Source of the DNA: Psychrobacillus sp032154225
Lineage (GTDB): Bacteria; Bacillota; Bacilli; Bacillales_A; Planococcaceae
Assembly (NCBI RefSeq): GCF_032154225.1
Contig: NZ_JALDYF010000008.1
Location: 69,741-133,740, forward strand
Reading direction: 5' to 3'
DNA length: 64,000 bases
Part shown: positions 49,793-58,465 of the stretch, piece after piece
Layout: each line of letters opens with the position of its first letter
Position numbering within the stretch: the stretch's first letter is position 1
Program-made: the position numbers and the translations under genes
The notes under the pieces: generated by a model
The model's input: only the letters and a program-made list of their open reading frames with translations
What the model was told of the DNA's origin: nothing
Database searches by the model: none

Positions 49793-50386
49793 CTAGTCCA
49801 TCCGCTCCGATTCCTTGTCTAATTTCGTAAAAATTCCAAGGTAATTTCTAAGACGAACAACCCCAAGTCCTGTAATAATCCCACCTAGAATGACGAATAC
49901 CGGATGTATTGGAAGAACGTATAAAATAACGACAGACAATACAGCAATCACCCAAGTTGCTTTATCATATAAAGAAGTTAAACCAACCTTGTAAGCAGCA
50001 TATGCAATAATGGCCACAACAGACGCTCGTATTCCTATAAAAGCTGCTTCTATGTAAGGATTATTCTTAACAAGAAAAAATACAATACTTAATAACACGA
50101 CAATCCAAAACGTTGGCAACAATACACCGATTAATGCGGCTATTGCACCTCTAAAACCAGCAAGTCTATATCCTATAAATATGGCTGAGTTAAGCGCAAT
50201 TGCACCTGGTACAGATTGAGCAATTGCAAAAATCTCCGTTACCTCTTTAGTAGTAATCCAACCTTTTTTGCTGACCACTTCTCGTTCAATCATCGGGATC
50301 ATCGCATACCCACCACCAAATGTTACAGGGCTAATTTTTAAGAAGGAAAAGAAAATTTGAATAATCAATTTCCAATCTGTGGTCAT
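49793..50386 (-). CDS. CHR-family transporter, first half-size subunit
   Basis: The 197-residue membrane protein carries KISPVTFGGGYAMIPMIERE and QSVPGAIALNSAIFIGYRLA, the CHR motifs, and about five membrane helices. It pairs with the next gene to form a full transporter. The first gene of a three-gene unit ending with the sulfatase-activating enzyme. The context suggests sulfate or a related oxyanion as substrate rather than chromate; this is inference. ATG 50386 is preceded by AAGTGATGATAATTC, a weak ribosome binding site. Confidence 0.88.
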   Translation of the reverse strand: MTTDWKLIIQIFFSFLKISPVTFGGGYAMIPMIEREVVSKKGWITTKEVTEIFAIAQSVPGAIALNSAIFIGYRLAGFRGAIAALIGVLLPTFWIVVLLSIVFFLVKNNPYIEAAFIGIRASVVAIIAYAAYKVGLTSLYDKATWVIAVLSVVILYVLPIHPVFVILGGIITGLGVVRLRNYLGIFTKLDKESERMD

Positions 50387-50516
50387 GAATTATCATCACT
50401 TGTCCTCCCTCCCTTAAGCATCCATTACGTAAATCAAGAATGCCTTTCAACAATGCAATTGGCTTCTTAATTTCAAAAAAATGAACAGACCTTTAAAGGA
50501 AAAAATTCATTAGCAA

Positions 50517-50740
50517 CACAGTCTTTGACTCACTCCAGGCTTCACACTAAGCTATACGATGAACGGAGAAATATTAAGCTTATTGGAAGTGGCTACGCCT
50601 CTTCCAACAAGCTTTTTAGTCGTTCATCTTATGGCAAATGTTCGCCTTCCGTTCGCCGAAAGCTTCAGTACTAAGTAGTTAAACACTTTTAGCAATAGGA
50701 GAAGCAAGTACTTTCTATTTCCTCTCAAGGCAGCCAAAGA
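50517..50740 (-). repeat. Repeat B, right (inverted) copy
   Basis: Read leftward it contains ACTTGCTTCTCCTATTGCTA, AAAGTGTTTAACTACTTAG, GAACATTTGCCATAAGATGA and GTTCATCGTATAGC, aligning with the left copy. It has an extra segment in its middle. The bases 50741-50996 continue a weaker alignment with 47830-48017 and contain no gene. Confidence 0.72.
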
Positions 50741-50996
50741 TGCAATTTTGGCGGCTTCTTGTAGATTTTTAGAAAGAATCACTTCTACATGTCAATCCAT
50801 TGTGTAGAAATACAAAAAGTATTTGCTGGATATGAAAATGGTCTTTACACTTCTAACAAGAATGATTGAATGACAAATTATTCTCTTTCTCAAAAGATTT
50901 CATGCACCGCTTGCTGCCTACTAAACAGAGAAGAAAGTACTTCGTAAAAGTACTAGTTTAGAAAGAACAAGACGACATTATCCTAAACTAGATAGA

Positions 50997-51217
50997 TGTA
51001 GTAAAAAGTGGTGACTCCAGCGGGAATAGCAGTTGGATTTTACACCGAAAGCGAAGCGGCAGGTGCATGAGCTGAAAGCCCCGCAGGAAAGACACTGGTC
51101 GAACTTTATTTGGCCCGTGTCTTTGCGACGAGTAACCGCAGGAGCATATGTTTTCGCAGCGACGAGGAGATTGAAGCCATGCCCGCGGAAAGCGTCCGCT
51201 TGTATCGGAATCCACTC
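50997..51217 (-). repeat. Repeat A, copy 3 (inverted to copy 1)
   Basis: Read leftward it runs AGTGGATTCCG, CAAGCGGACGCTTTCCGCGG, GCATGGCTTCAATC, AACATATGCTCCTGCGGTTA, CTCGTCGCAAAGACAC and ends CGCTGGAGTCACCACTTTTT. It is a longer version of copy 1, with an added segment before its end. Confidence 0.88.
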
Positions 51218-51226
51218 AATAATAAT

Positions 51227-52624
51227 TTATTCCGTATCGCCAACTCGCTCTTTATAGCTATATAATTCCTCTTTTAACGCCTCAAGTGTTGCTGCATAAC
51301 TAGGATCATGATATACATTATTCATCTCGTAAGGATCTTTCACCAAATCGAAAAGTTCCCATTCAGGAGTTCTTGAATCTTCTATAGCATCTGCACAACC
51401 TAACGCTTCTCCGTAATAATAGATCAGCTTGTATTCGTGCGTTCGCAATCCATAATGAGCTCCTACTTGATGCTCTACACTTAAATGCTCCCAATAGCGA
51501 TAATACATCGATGTCTGCCAATCGTCTGGTGTGCGCCCTTCTAAAACTGGTCGTAAACTTACCCCTTGCATAAATTCCGGAATTTCAATTCCAGCATAAT
51601 CAAGAAACGTTTCTGCAAAATCGACATTCATTGCAAAATCTCTCGTATCGGTTCCAGCTTTAATGGCCCGCGGATAACGAATAATAAATGGCATTCTAAG
51701 TGACTCTTCATACATAAATCGCTTATCATACCAACCATGATCTCCTAGGAAAAATCCTTGGTCTGATGTATAGACTACAATCGTATTTTCTGTAAGCCCC
51801 TCTGAATCTAAGTAATCTAACAGTCGACCTACATTATCATCAATGGATGCAATACATCTTAAATAGTCCTTTATATAACGCTGATAGTACCAGCTTTTTA
51901 GCTCCTTAGGAGTTAAACCTGTCGGCGGCTCTGCTTTTACATCGCGAGTAACCAAATCCCGATCAATTCTCATTTTAGCTTCTTTCGCAGCAGAGGATTT
52001 ACCCGAATAATCATCATGGAATGTTAATGGTTCTGGGATATCTACATCCTCATACAAGTGAGCGTGCTTTTCATCTGGATCCCACGGACGATGCGGTGCT
52101 TTATGATGACACATTAGCATGAATGGTTTATCTTTTTCTCGCTTATCCATCCATTCAATCGACATATCTGTAACCAAATCCGTCGCATAACCTTGAACTG
52201 TTTTCTCTACACCCATCTCAATCATTACTGGATCATGGTAAATTCCTTGACCAGGAAAAATGTTCCAGTAGTCAAAATCAGCAGGATCATGATTGCCTCC
52301 ATGTCCTAAATGCCATTTCCCAATAAGTGCAGTCTGATAGCCATTTTCGCCAAGAATTTTTTGAACAGTCGGCTGACGGCTATCAAAATTATCACCAAGT
52401 GTTTTGACTCCATTTTTATGATTATAAAGTCCAGTTATTATAGTGGCTCTACTTGGTGCACAAATGGAATTCGTACAAAAACAATTATCAAAACGCATTC
52501 CTTCATCTGCAATTCTGTCCAAATTAGGCGTTTCATTGATTCTACTTCCATAACAACTCATCGCATGTGCAGCATGATCATCACTCATTATAAAAATAAT
52601 ATTTGGTTGATTGCTCTTTTCCAT
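51227..52624 (-). CDS. Type I sulfatase (Cys-type, formylglycine-dependent)
   Basis: The 465-residue hydrolase has the sulfatase signature CAPSRATIITG (Cys about residue 54, the formylglycine site CxPSR), metal-binding NIIFIMSDDHA, GKWHLGHGG and YTSDQGFFLGDHGWYDKR. No signal peptide is seen, so it acts in the cytoplasm on imported sulfate esters. GGGAGTGA lies before ATG 52624. It is downstream of a two-component system and a sulfonate-type ABC importer, all on one strand. The substrate (choline sulfate, alkyl or sugar sulfate) cannot be told from motifs. Confidence 0.94.
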   Translation of the reverse strand: MEKSNQPNIIFIMSDDHAAHAMSCYGSRINETPNLDRIADEGMRFDNCFCTNSICAPSRATIITGLYNHKNGVKTLGDNFDSRQPTVQKILGENGYQTALIGKWHLGHGGNHDPADFDYWNIFPGQGIYHDPVMIEMGVEKTVQGYATDLVTDMSIEWMDKREKDKPFMLMCHHKAPHRPWDPDEKHAHLYEDVDIPEPLTFHDDYSGKSSAAKEAKMRIDRDLVTRDVKAEPPTGLTPKELKSWYYQRYIKDYLRCIASIDDNVGRLLDYLDSEGLTENTIVVYTSDQGFFLGDHGWYDKRFMYEESLRMPFIIRYPRAIKAGTDTRDFAMNVDFAETFLDYAGIEIPEFMQGVSLRPVLEGRTPDDWQTSMYYRYWEHLSVEHQVGAHYGLRTHEYKLIYYYGEALGCADAIEDSRTPEWELFDLVKDPYEMNNVYHDPSYAATLEALKEELYSYKERVGDTE

Positions 52625-52657
52625 TAATAATTTCACTCCCTAATTATGTTAGAAGCA

Positions 52658-53332
52658 CTAAAATAAGTGCGTAAGCTTCAAATCATTTATTTTTTTTACT
52701 ACTTCCTTCGTTCTCGAAGCACCAAACTTCTTTAGCAATGTACTGACTTGAGATTTAATCGTGACTACTTCTACACTTCTTTCCAAAGCAATTTCCCTTA
52801 TTTTCATCCCTTGTACTAAATAACCGATTAACTCTCTTTCCGTCATCGTAAGATTCGAGATATTTTGGATAAAAAATAAAAGCCCTCTCTCCGATTGCTG
52901 CAATCGTGTGTACTCCTGCAAAACAATCTGCTGGATTTTCCCTTCTAGTAGCGGATGTCCTTTGTGGGCACTTCTTATATGATTTAATATTTCTTCCTCT
53001 GCTATACCTTTCACCATGTAGTCAACTGCACCCGTTCCCATGGCCGTCAGTATAAATTCGTCTGTTTCATGTGCTGTTAAATAAATAATTTTCTTATCTT
53101 TATCCCAATCTCTAATTAGTTCTGTAGCCACTATGCCAGCAGTTGTGTTTTCCATTTCAATATCCATTAAAATAATATCGTGGTCTACACTCTTTGCAAG
53201 CTCAACCATTTCCCTTCCGGTCGTTGCAGTTGCAACAACTTGCATATCGGTTTGGGCATTGATTAATTCTGACAAGTCTTCTAATAGCAAATGAAAATCT
53301 TCCGCAATCATAATTTTGATACATTCACTCAT
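52658..53332 (-). CDS. NarL/FixJ-family response regulator
   Basis: The 224-residue regulator has a receiver domain (EDFH acid pocket, phospho-Asp in DIILMDIEM about residue 56, Lys in YMVKGIAEEE) and a C-terminal LuxR helix-turn-helix (LTMTERELIGYLVQGMKIRE, then SQVSTLLKKFGASRTKEV). It lies 20 bp after its kinase and 33 bp before the sulfatase gene, and probably controls the sulfate-ester locus. Confidence 0.92.
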   Translation of the reverse strand: MSECIKIMIAEDFHLLLEDLSELINAQTDMQVVATATTGREMVELAKSVDHDIILMDIEMENTTAGIVATELIRDWDKDKKIIYLTAHETDEFILTAMGTGAVDYMVKGIAEEEILNHIRSAHKGHPLLEGKIQQIVLQEYTRLQQSERGLLFFIQNISNLTMTERELIGYLVQGMKIREIALERSVEVVTIKSQVSTLLKKFGASRTKEVVKKINDLKLTHLF

Positions 53333-53352
53333 ATATATTCACTTCTTTACAC

Positions 53353-54843
53353 TTAAAATTTCGGAAGTAATAAATAGAATGTACTCCCATTATCCTTTTC
53401 ACTTTCATATCGGAGACTTCCAAAATGTTCCCTCGCTATCGTACGTACATAGTGTAATCCCATGCCCCAATTATAATTAGAATTCTTTTTCGTAAAAAAT
53501 GGCTCACAAATTTTTTTCACATCTTCCTTGCTAATGCCTATGCCATTGTCCTTCACTTCTATCACCGTATATTGCCTAACGTTGTAGCAGCTCAAAATAA
53601 CCATCCCTTCATGATTCGGAAGGTCATTGATCGCCTCTTGCGCATTCGTCAAAAGATTATAGATAGCTTCACTCAAATGATTTTTATCTGCCAATACATT
53701 GCATTTGCTTATTAGCTCTACATGCACAGTTTTGTCTGGGTACTTTTGGTGAAATCGTTCCATTGCACTTTCCGTCACTTCACTCAAACGAAGTGGAATT
53801 AAATGGACAGCGCTTGTTTTCACAGATCGATACAGTTCTTCGATGCGCATTAGAATATTTTCATTTTGCTTAGACAATGCATCGGTATATTCCTTCACCT
53901 TTTCGATATCATCCAAATTACTGTTAATTCTCTTGAAAATAACACGGTTTGCGAGTAACTGATTTTTTATACTGTGCACAAACACAGATGTACCAGTACT
54001 AATTGCATCAAACTTCCTCTGTATAATAACTTCCTCTCTACTCGATTGGACGATATCATTTGTGTACTTTAACAAGCCCGTAAACCCAATGACTGCAAAA
54101 ATCACATTAATAAACACGATAAAAATATACGTCCGAATGGATAAAACAGTGTTCATATAATAGATTCCCGTTTTCGAGGCATAAAATTGATACACCTGAG
54201 CAGGGTCCTGACCAAAATATAGAAAATAGAACAAAATTAACGAAAGGATGAAGGATACGATTAAGATAAACTTCCTTCTAAAAAACTCCATTTCAATAGA
54301 ATAAGCTTCGTATACTAATAAGAAAATGGAAAGAATCGTATATAAAATAATCCATCCCATAGTCCCTATGGCAATAATCTGCTGAAACCCTTCGTGTATA
54401 TTCGTTAAATAAAGAAAAACACTTGGATAATAAATAATAAGTGAAAGAACTGGCATTAAAAATGTAAACCTTTTCAGCCAATAGTTTCTTTGTAGCCATG
54501 GAATCATTGAAAAATGTAAAGCTAAAAAAAGTAAAAACATTGGAAACATGTATCTGCCAATTGCAATTATGTAACCCATCTCGTAGACGGTTATAAGGAA
54601 GTATTGAATCTTCGATTTTATTTCTAAGTTAAAGAAAAGAAATTCTTGCGTTTCTCTGCTTATGCCGCCTTTCTTAGCTATATACAGTAAAACACCTGAA
54701 AACATGATTGCTAGACTCATACACATTCCAAAAATGTAAAAGGTTTCTTTATTTCGTTTGAGAATTAACACTAAAATCGAAGACAAAAAAAGAAATAGCA
54801 TCAGAATAATAAGCATATAGAAAATCACCCGTTCAATATACAA
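53353..54843 (-). CDS. Membrane sensor histidine kinase of the sulfate-ester locus
   Basis: The 496-residue kinase has about eight membrane helices in the first 270 residues and no large external domain. A dimerisation helix with an unusual box VFVHSIKNQLLANRVIF and a HATPase domain (LSEAIYNLLTNAQEAIND, VIEVKDNGIGISKEDV, NWGMGLHYVRTIAREHFGS) follow. The His-x-x-Lys-Asn box resembles LytS/YehU-like kinases. TTG 54843 lies 9 nt after AAAGGG; a TTG six codons earlier and GTG or ATG later are alternatives. It is cotranscribed with the regulator. Confidence 0.88.
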   Translation of the reverse strand: MYIERVIFYMLIILMLFLFLSSILVLILKRNKETFYIFGMCMSLAIMFSGVLLYIAKKGGISRETQEFLFFNLEIKSKIQYFLITVYEMGYIIAIGRYMFPMFLLFLALHFSMIPWLQRNYWLKRFTFLMPVLSLIIYYPSVFLYLTNIHEGFQQIIAIGTMGWIILYTILSIFLLVYEAYSIEMEFFRRKFILIVSFILSLILFYFLYFGQDPAQVYQFYASKTGIYYMNTVLSIRTYIFIVFINVIFAVIGFTGLLKYTNDIVQSSREEVIIQRKFDAISTGTSVFVHSIKNQLLANRVIFKRINSNLDDIEKVKEYTDALSKQNENILMRIEELYRSVKTSAVHLIPLRLSEVTESAMERFHQKYPDKTVHVELISKCNVLADKNHLSEAIYNLLTNAQEAINDLPNHEGMVILSCYNVRQYTVIEVKDNGIGISKEDVKKICEPFFTKKNSNYNWGMGLHYVRTIAREHFGSLRYESEKDNGSTFYLLLPKF

Positions 54844-54931
54844 GAGGTCTATCCCTTTCAAAAAAGAGATAGCCCTTATATTTTATTTATTAAGATAATT
54901 CTAACTTAATTGAGTTAATAAATATATGCTT

Positions 54932-55945
54932 CTATTTTGCGGCGTTTTTCATCACATCAAATAATACGTATTCTTCTACTGGTCTCATTTCTTCTTTTGT
55001 TAATCTTCCCGCATCAACAAAATTCTCTTGTTGTTTTTTATAGTAACCTTCTAACGTGCCATCTTCGATCAATGTCATTAATTGTTTCGTAGTAATCCAA
55101 TCACCATCACCAGTTTGTTGTAATACAGAATCTGGATCTACAGCAATTTCTTCTGCAACCCACTTAGCTACTTCACCTAAGTTGTCTACTCTGTAATCCA
55201 TTGCTTTGAATAAACCTTTTGTAAATCTTAATAAAACGTCCTCATTTTTCTCAGCATATCCCGGTTTTACTAACCATGATGCGATAGATGGGAATTGATC
55301 AGCATATCGAGCGTTGTTTGATAGCATTACTGCATCATCGCCCATTTCATTTTTAATAGCATTTGTATTTGGAGACCATGTTGCTACTGCATCGACGCTA
55401 CCTGAAATCATAGCTGTCACGATAGCAGATGCATCCATATTCATCAGTGTTACATCATCTTTCGTTAAACCTGCCTCTGCAAGCGTTAAATCTAGAATCG
55501 TTTCACTTGAAGTACCTGTTGCTACTGCAATTGTCTTTCCTTTTAAATCTTCTATATTCCCAACACCTTTTTTCGCACTTCCAATAACTTCATCCGCATT
55601 TCCTAATTGTGAAAATGCAAAGATTTCCGCTTCCCCTTGAATAGGTAGTACGTGCGCACCAGGTCCGATATATCCTACGTCAATGCTTCCTGATTCTAAC
55701 GCAGCAATGATTGTTGGCCCATCTGCGAACTCAACTAGTTCGACTTCAATTCCTTCATCCTTGAAAGTACCTGTTTTTATACCAGCGACTACCGTGTTTA
55801 AACTTGCATAGTTCGGCATATACGCTACTTTTACTTTCGTTGTTTCTTCACCTTTAGCAGCCTCACCAGTTCCCCCATCATCCGAGCAGCCAACCAACAT
55901 TAATCCAATTAGTGCGATAACCATGAAACTAAATAACTTCTTCAT
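54932..55945 (-). CDS. ABC transporter substrate-binding lipoprotein, SsuA/TauA/NMT1-like
   Basis: The 337-residue lipoprotein has a signal peptide ending in the lipobox LMLVGC (Cys20) and an NMT1/SsuA-type periplasmic-binding fold (VKVAYMPNYASLNTVVAGIK, FADGPTIIAALESGSIDVGY, ATGTSSETILDLTLAEAGL). It binds a small sulfur-containing or aromatic solute outside the cell. GGGAGGAACAACG precedes ATG 55945, chosen over a start 19 codons upstream. With the ATPase and permease upstream it forms a sulfonate/taurine-type importer; the sulfatase downstream suggests a sulfate ester as ligand. Confidence 0.9.
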   Translation of the reverse strand: MKKLFSFMVIALIGLMLVGCSDDGGTGEAAKGEETTKVKVAYMPNYASLNTVVAGIKTGTFKDEGIEVELVEFADGPTIIAALESGSIDVGYIGPGAHVLPIQGEAEIFAFSQLGNADEVIGSAKKGVGNIEDLKGKTIAVATGTSSETILDLTLAEAGLTKDDVTLMNMDASAIVTAMISGSVDAVATWSPNTNAIKNEMGDDAVMLSNNARYADQFPSIASWLVKPGYAEKNEDVLLRFTKGLFKAMDYRVDNLGEVAKWVAEEIAVDPDSVLQQTGDGDWITTKQLMTLIEDGTLEGYYKKQQENFVDAGRLTKEEMRPVEEYVLFDVMKNAAK

Positions 55946-55985
55946 CGTTGTTCCTCCCTTTGTATACTGGTATAAGATGTCTTTC

Positions 55986-56777
55986 CTATTTCCTAACTTC
56001 AAGATACTCTTTGTAAACCTGACTCCATATATAATTCTTTGCCTCTAAAAACTCAGGAGTAATTTTCGTTTCCTGACTACGAGGATAAGGAATATTTATA
56101 TCTACTATTTCTTTTATTCTCCCTGGTCTTGCGCTCATAATAATAACTCGTTGACCTAAAATGATCGCTTCATCTACATCATGCGTGATAAAAAAGCATG
56201 TTTTTTTCTCTTTTTCCCATGTATGCAGAAGTTCTTCTTGAAGCTGAGTTCTTGTTTGAGCATCCAGAGCTCCAAATGGTTCATCCATTAATAATACGCT
56301 TGGATTTGCCGCATAGGCTCTTGCTATAGCAACACGTTGCTTCATCCCACCAGATAATTCCTTCGGGTAAGAGTCTGAAAAGTCCTCCAAGTCTACCATT
56401 TTAATGTATTTCATCGCAATCCGCTCTGCTTCTTCCGCTTTCATGCCTTGTATATTTAAACCAAACTTCACATTTCCCTTTACCGTCAACCACGGGAAAA
56501 GAGCATACTGTTGAAAAACAACTCCTCTTTCCGTTCCTGTATCCTTGATTTCATGATCATCACAGAAGACTTTTCCAGATGTTGTTTTTTCTAATCCAGC
56601 AATGATATTTAATAAAGTAGACTTTCCACATCCAGATGGTCCAACGACTGTAACGAATTCATTTTCAAAAATATCAAGACTTACTCCATTTAAAGCAACA
56701 ACTTCACCATTTCGGGAATTATAAGTTTTGCGCACATTATCAATCTTTAATTTCACTACTCTCTTTTCTCCTGCCAT
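55986..56777 (-). CDS. ABC transporter ATPase, SsuB/TauB-like
   Basis: The 263-residue ATPase has Walker A GPSGCGKST, the Q-loop FQQYALFPW, signature LSGGMKQRVAIARAYA, Walker B LLMDEPFGALD and the switch His in FITHDVDEA, with the layout of SsuB/TauB/NrtD importers. AAAGGAGGTTTACAGG precedes ATG 56777, inside the permease gene (22-bp overlap), so translation is coupled. Confidence 0.93.
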   Translation of the reverse strand: MAGEKRVVKLKIDNVRKTYNSRNGEVVALNGVSLDIFENEFVTVVGPSGCGKSTLLNIIAGLEKTTSGKVFCDDHEIKDTGTERGVVFQQYALFPWLTVKGNVKFGLNIQGMKAEEAERIAMKYIKMVDLEDFSDSYPKELSGGMKQRVAIARAYAANPSVLLMDEPFGALDAQTRTQLQEELLHTWEKEKKTCFFITHDVDEAIILGQRVIIMSARPGRIKEIVDINIPYPRSQETKITPEFLEAKNYIWSQVYKEYLEVRK

Positions 56778-57604
56778 CCTGTAAACCTCCTTTCTAGCAG
56801 CTTCACCAAGCGTTCAAATATTAACCCAACAATACCAATGACTATAATGTATAAAAGCATTGGGGCCGATTCAAAGGTGTTATTTAAAGCTCGTATCCGC
56901 ATTCCAAGCCCCGCAGAAGCTCCAGTAGATTCTGCCGCAATCAAAGAAGTTAAGCCCACAGCTGTACCAAGTCGAATCGCAGTCATAATAAAAGGTAATG
57001 AAGCTGGAACAATAACCTTCATGAAAATATCCTTGTCCTTCGCACCAAGTACTCTAGCCGCTTTAACCAATGTCGGATCTATATTCCGTACACCATGATA
57101 AATCGTAATAGACATTGTTAAAAATGTAGCAATAGTTATAACGATAATCTGTGGAGTTCTCCCAACACCTGCCGAAATAACAACTAATGGAACATAAGCT
57201 AATGGAGGGATATTTCGTACAAATTGAATCCAAGGCTCAATAATAAATCGAATTGGACGGTACCATGCCATCAACACAGCTACTGGAAGTGAAATCACAA
57301 ATCCAATTAAAAATCCAGCCACGACTGACGTCAGACTACTTGCAATATCTTTCCAAAAAACACCACGTTGTAGCATTGTTATAACAGACTCCGAAACTAG
57401 AAAGATATTCGGAAAGCTTCTAGATGTATTTGGAATTACCGATAAAATAGTCCAAAATAAAATTGCAACTAGTAAGGATATAACTACCCACAGTTTACTA
57501 GGAACCATCTCTACCCAGCTAGATGCCTTAATTTTTCTCGTTTTTGTTTTTGTATCCGTTTTTTTTAACGCTGCATTCGCTTCTATTTTAATCACCCAAT
57601 TCAT
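56756..57604 (-). CDS. ABC transporter permease, SsuC/TauC-like
   Basis: The 282-residue permease has six predicted helices and the inner-membrane-component motif (LGAKDKDIFMKVIVPASLPF, the EAA-type loop) and GLTSLIAAESTGASAGLG, typical of the SsuC family. It is the first gene of the run permease-ATPase-binding protein-kinase-regulator-sulfatase. ATG 57604 has only a weak ribosome binding site; a GTG at codon 4 is an alternative. Confidence 0.92.
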   Translation of the reverse strand: MNWVIKIEANAALKKTDTKTKTRKIKASSWVEMVPSKLWVVISLLVAILFWTILSVIPNTSRSFPNIFLVSESVITMLQRGVFWKDIASSLTSVVAGFLIGFVISLPVAVLMAWYRPIRFIIEPWIQFVRNIPPLAYVPLVVISAGVGRTPQIIVITIATFLTMSITIYHGVRNIDPTLVKAARVLGAKDKDIFMKVIVPASLPFIMTAIRLGTAVGLTSLIAAESTGASAGLGMRIRALNNTFESAPMLLYIIVIGIVGLIFERLVKLLERRFTGWQEKRE

Positions 57605-57774
57605 TCACTTATTTAATAATTCAAATGTTATCACCAAAAAACAGTTCAAAATAGTATGAATTTTCTTAATACCTTTTTGTAAGGGTTTACATTGGGATGT
57701 GCTGAGCACTTTATTTTATATTGAATATTCTGAATTATGGTCATATAATATTTTTAAAAGGGGTATGATGACAA

Positions 57775-58386
57775 ATGAGGAAATACTTGAAGGAGTTTGG
57801 GACTTTTCCTGACATTGCTGTGATGTTAATTATTTTATTGGCTTGTGCTGCTTTTACTGTTCCGCATGTGTTTTATTTTTGGACGTGGGTTGCTATGGGC
57901 GCAGGAATGTTGACGTATGCCACAAGTGAATATATGATCCATCGATTTTTATTTCACATTAAAGCTCCGAAAAATCCATTCATGCTGAAGATGATTAAAC
58001 GATTGCATTATGATCACCATGTCGATCCTGATGATTTGAAATTATTATTTTTGCCATTATGGTTCAGCATTCCAGGGTTTGTCATTGCTGGACTTATCGT
58101 TTTCTTCCTAACAGGAAGAATGAGTTTGACGTTTGCATTTACTACCGGCTTAGTCGTTTATTTCCTTTATTATGAATGGAAGCATTATATCGCCCATAAG
58201 CCGATTCAGCCTCGCACAAAAATAGGGAAAAATATTAAAAAGCATCATCTGCTTCATCACTTTAAAAACGAAAATTACTGGTTCGGCGTCACGCATACTT
58301 CATTCGATAAAACATTAGGAACTTTTAAAGAAGGCAAGGAAGCAGATAAGAGTCCGACTGCACGTAATTTGGAAAATAGGATATAA
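57775..58386 (+). CDS. Fatty acid hydroxylase/sterol desaturase superfamily protein
   Basis: The 203-residue membrane protein has four to five helices and the full set of iron-binding histidine clusters: HRFLFH, HYDHH, HYIAH and HHLLHH. These coordinate the di-iron centre of membrane hydroxylases and desaturases. The bacterial substrate is unknown, perhaps a fatty acyl chain or carotenoid. AAAAGGGGTATGATGACAA precedes the ATG. A strong ribosome binding site for a mini-ORF follows it. Confidence 0.88.
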   Translation: MRKYLKEFGTFPDIAVMLIILLACAAFTVPHVFYFWTWVAMGAGMLTYATSEYMIHRFLFHIKAPKNPFMLKMIKRLHYDHHVDPDDLKLLFLPLWFSIPGFVIAGLIVFFLTGRMSLTFAFTTGLVVYFLYYEWKHYIAHKPIQPRTKIGKNIKKHHLLHHFKNENYWFGVTHTSFDKTLGTFKEGKEADKSPTARNLENRI

Positions 58387-58402
58387 GAGGAGGTGTACCT
58401 TT

Positions 58403-58435
58403 ATGGGGATTAGAAATTTAGTGGTTGACCTGTAG
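58403..58435 (+). CDS. Candidate 10-codon leader peptide before the methyltransferase gene
   Basis: AGAGGAGGTG is followed 9 nt later by ATG, then ten codons (MGIRNLVVDL) and TAG. An imperfect hairpin, CCTGTAGTAG with CTATTACAGG (58429-58453), overlaps the stop and lies just before the methyltransferase ribosome binding site. It could be a translational leader or a gene remnant. Confidence 0.3.
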   Translation: MGIRNLVVDL

Positions 58436-58465
58436 TAGAAACACTATTACAGGGAGATGAAAATA

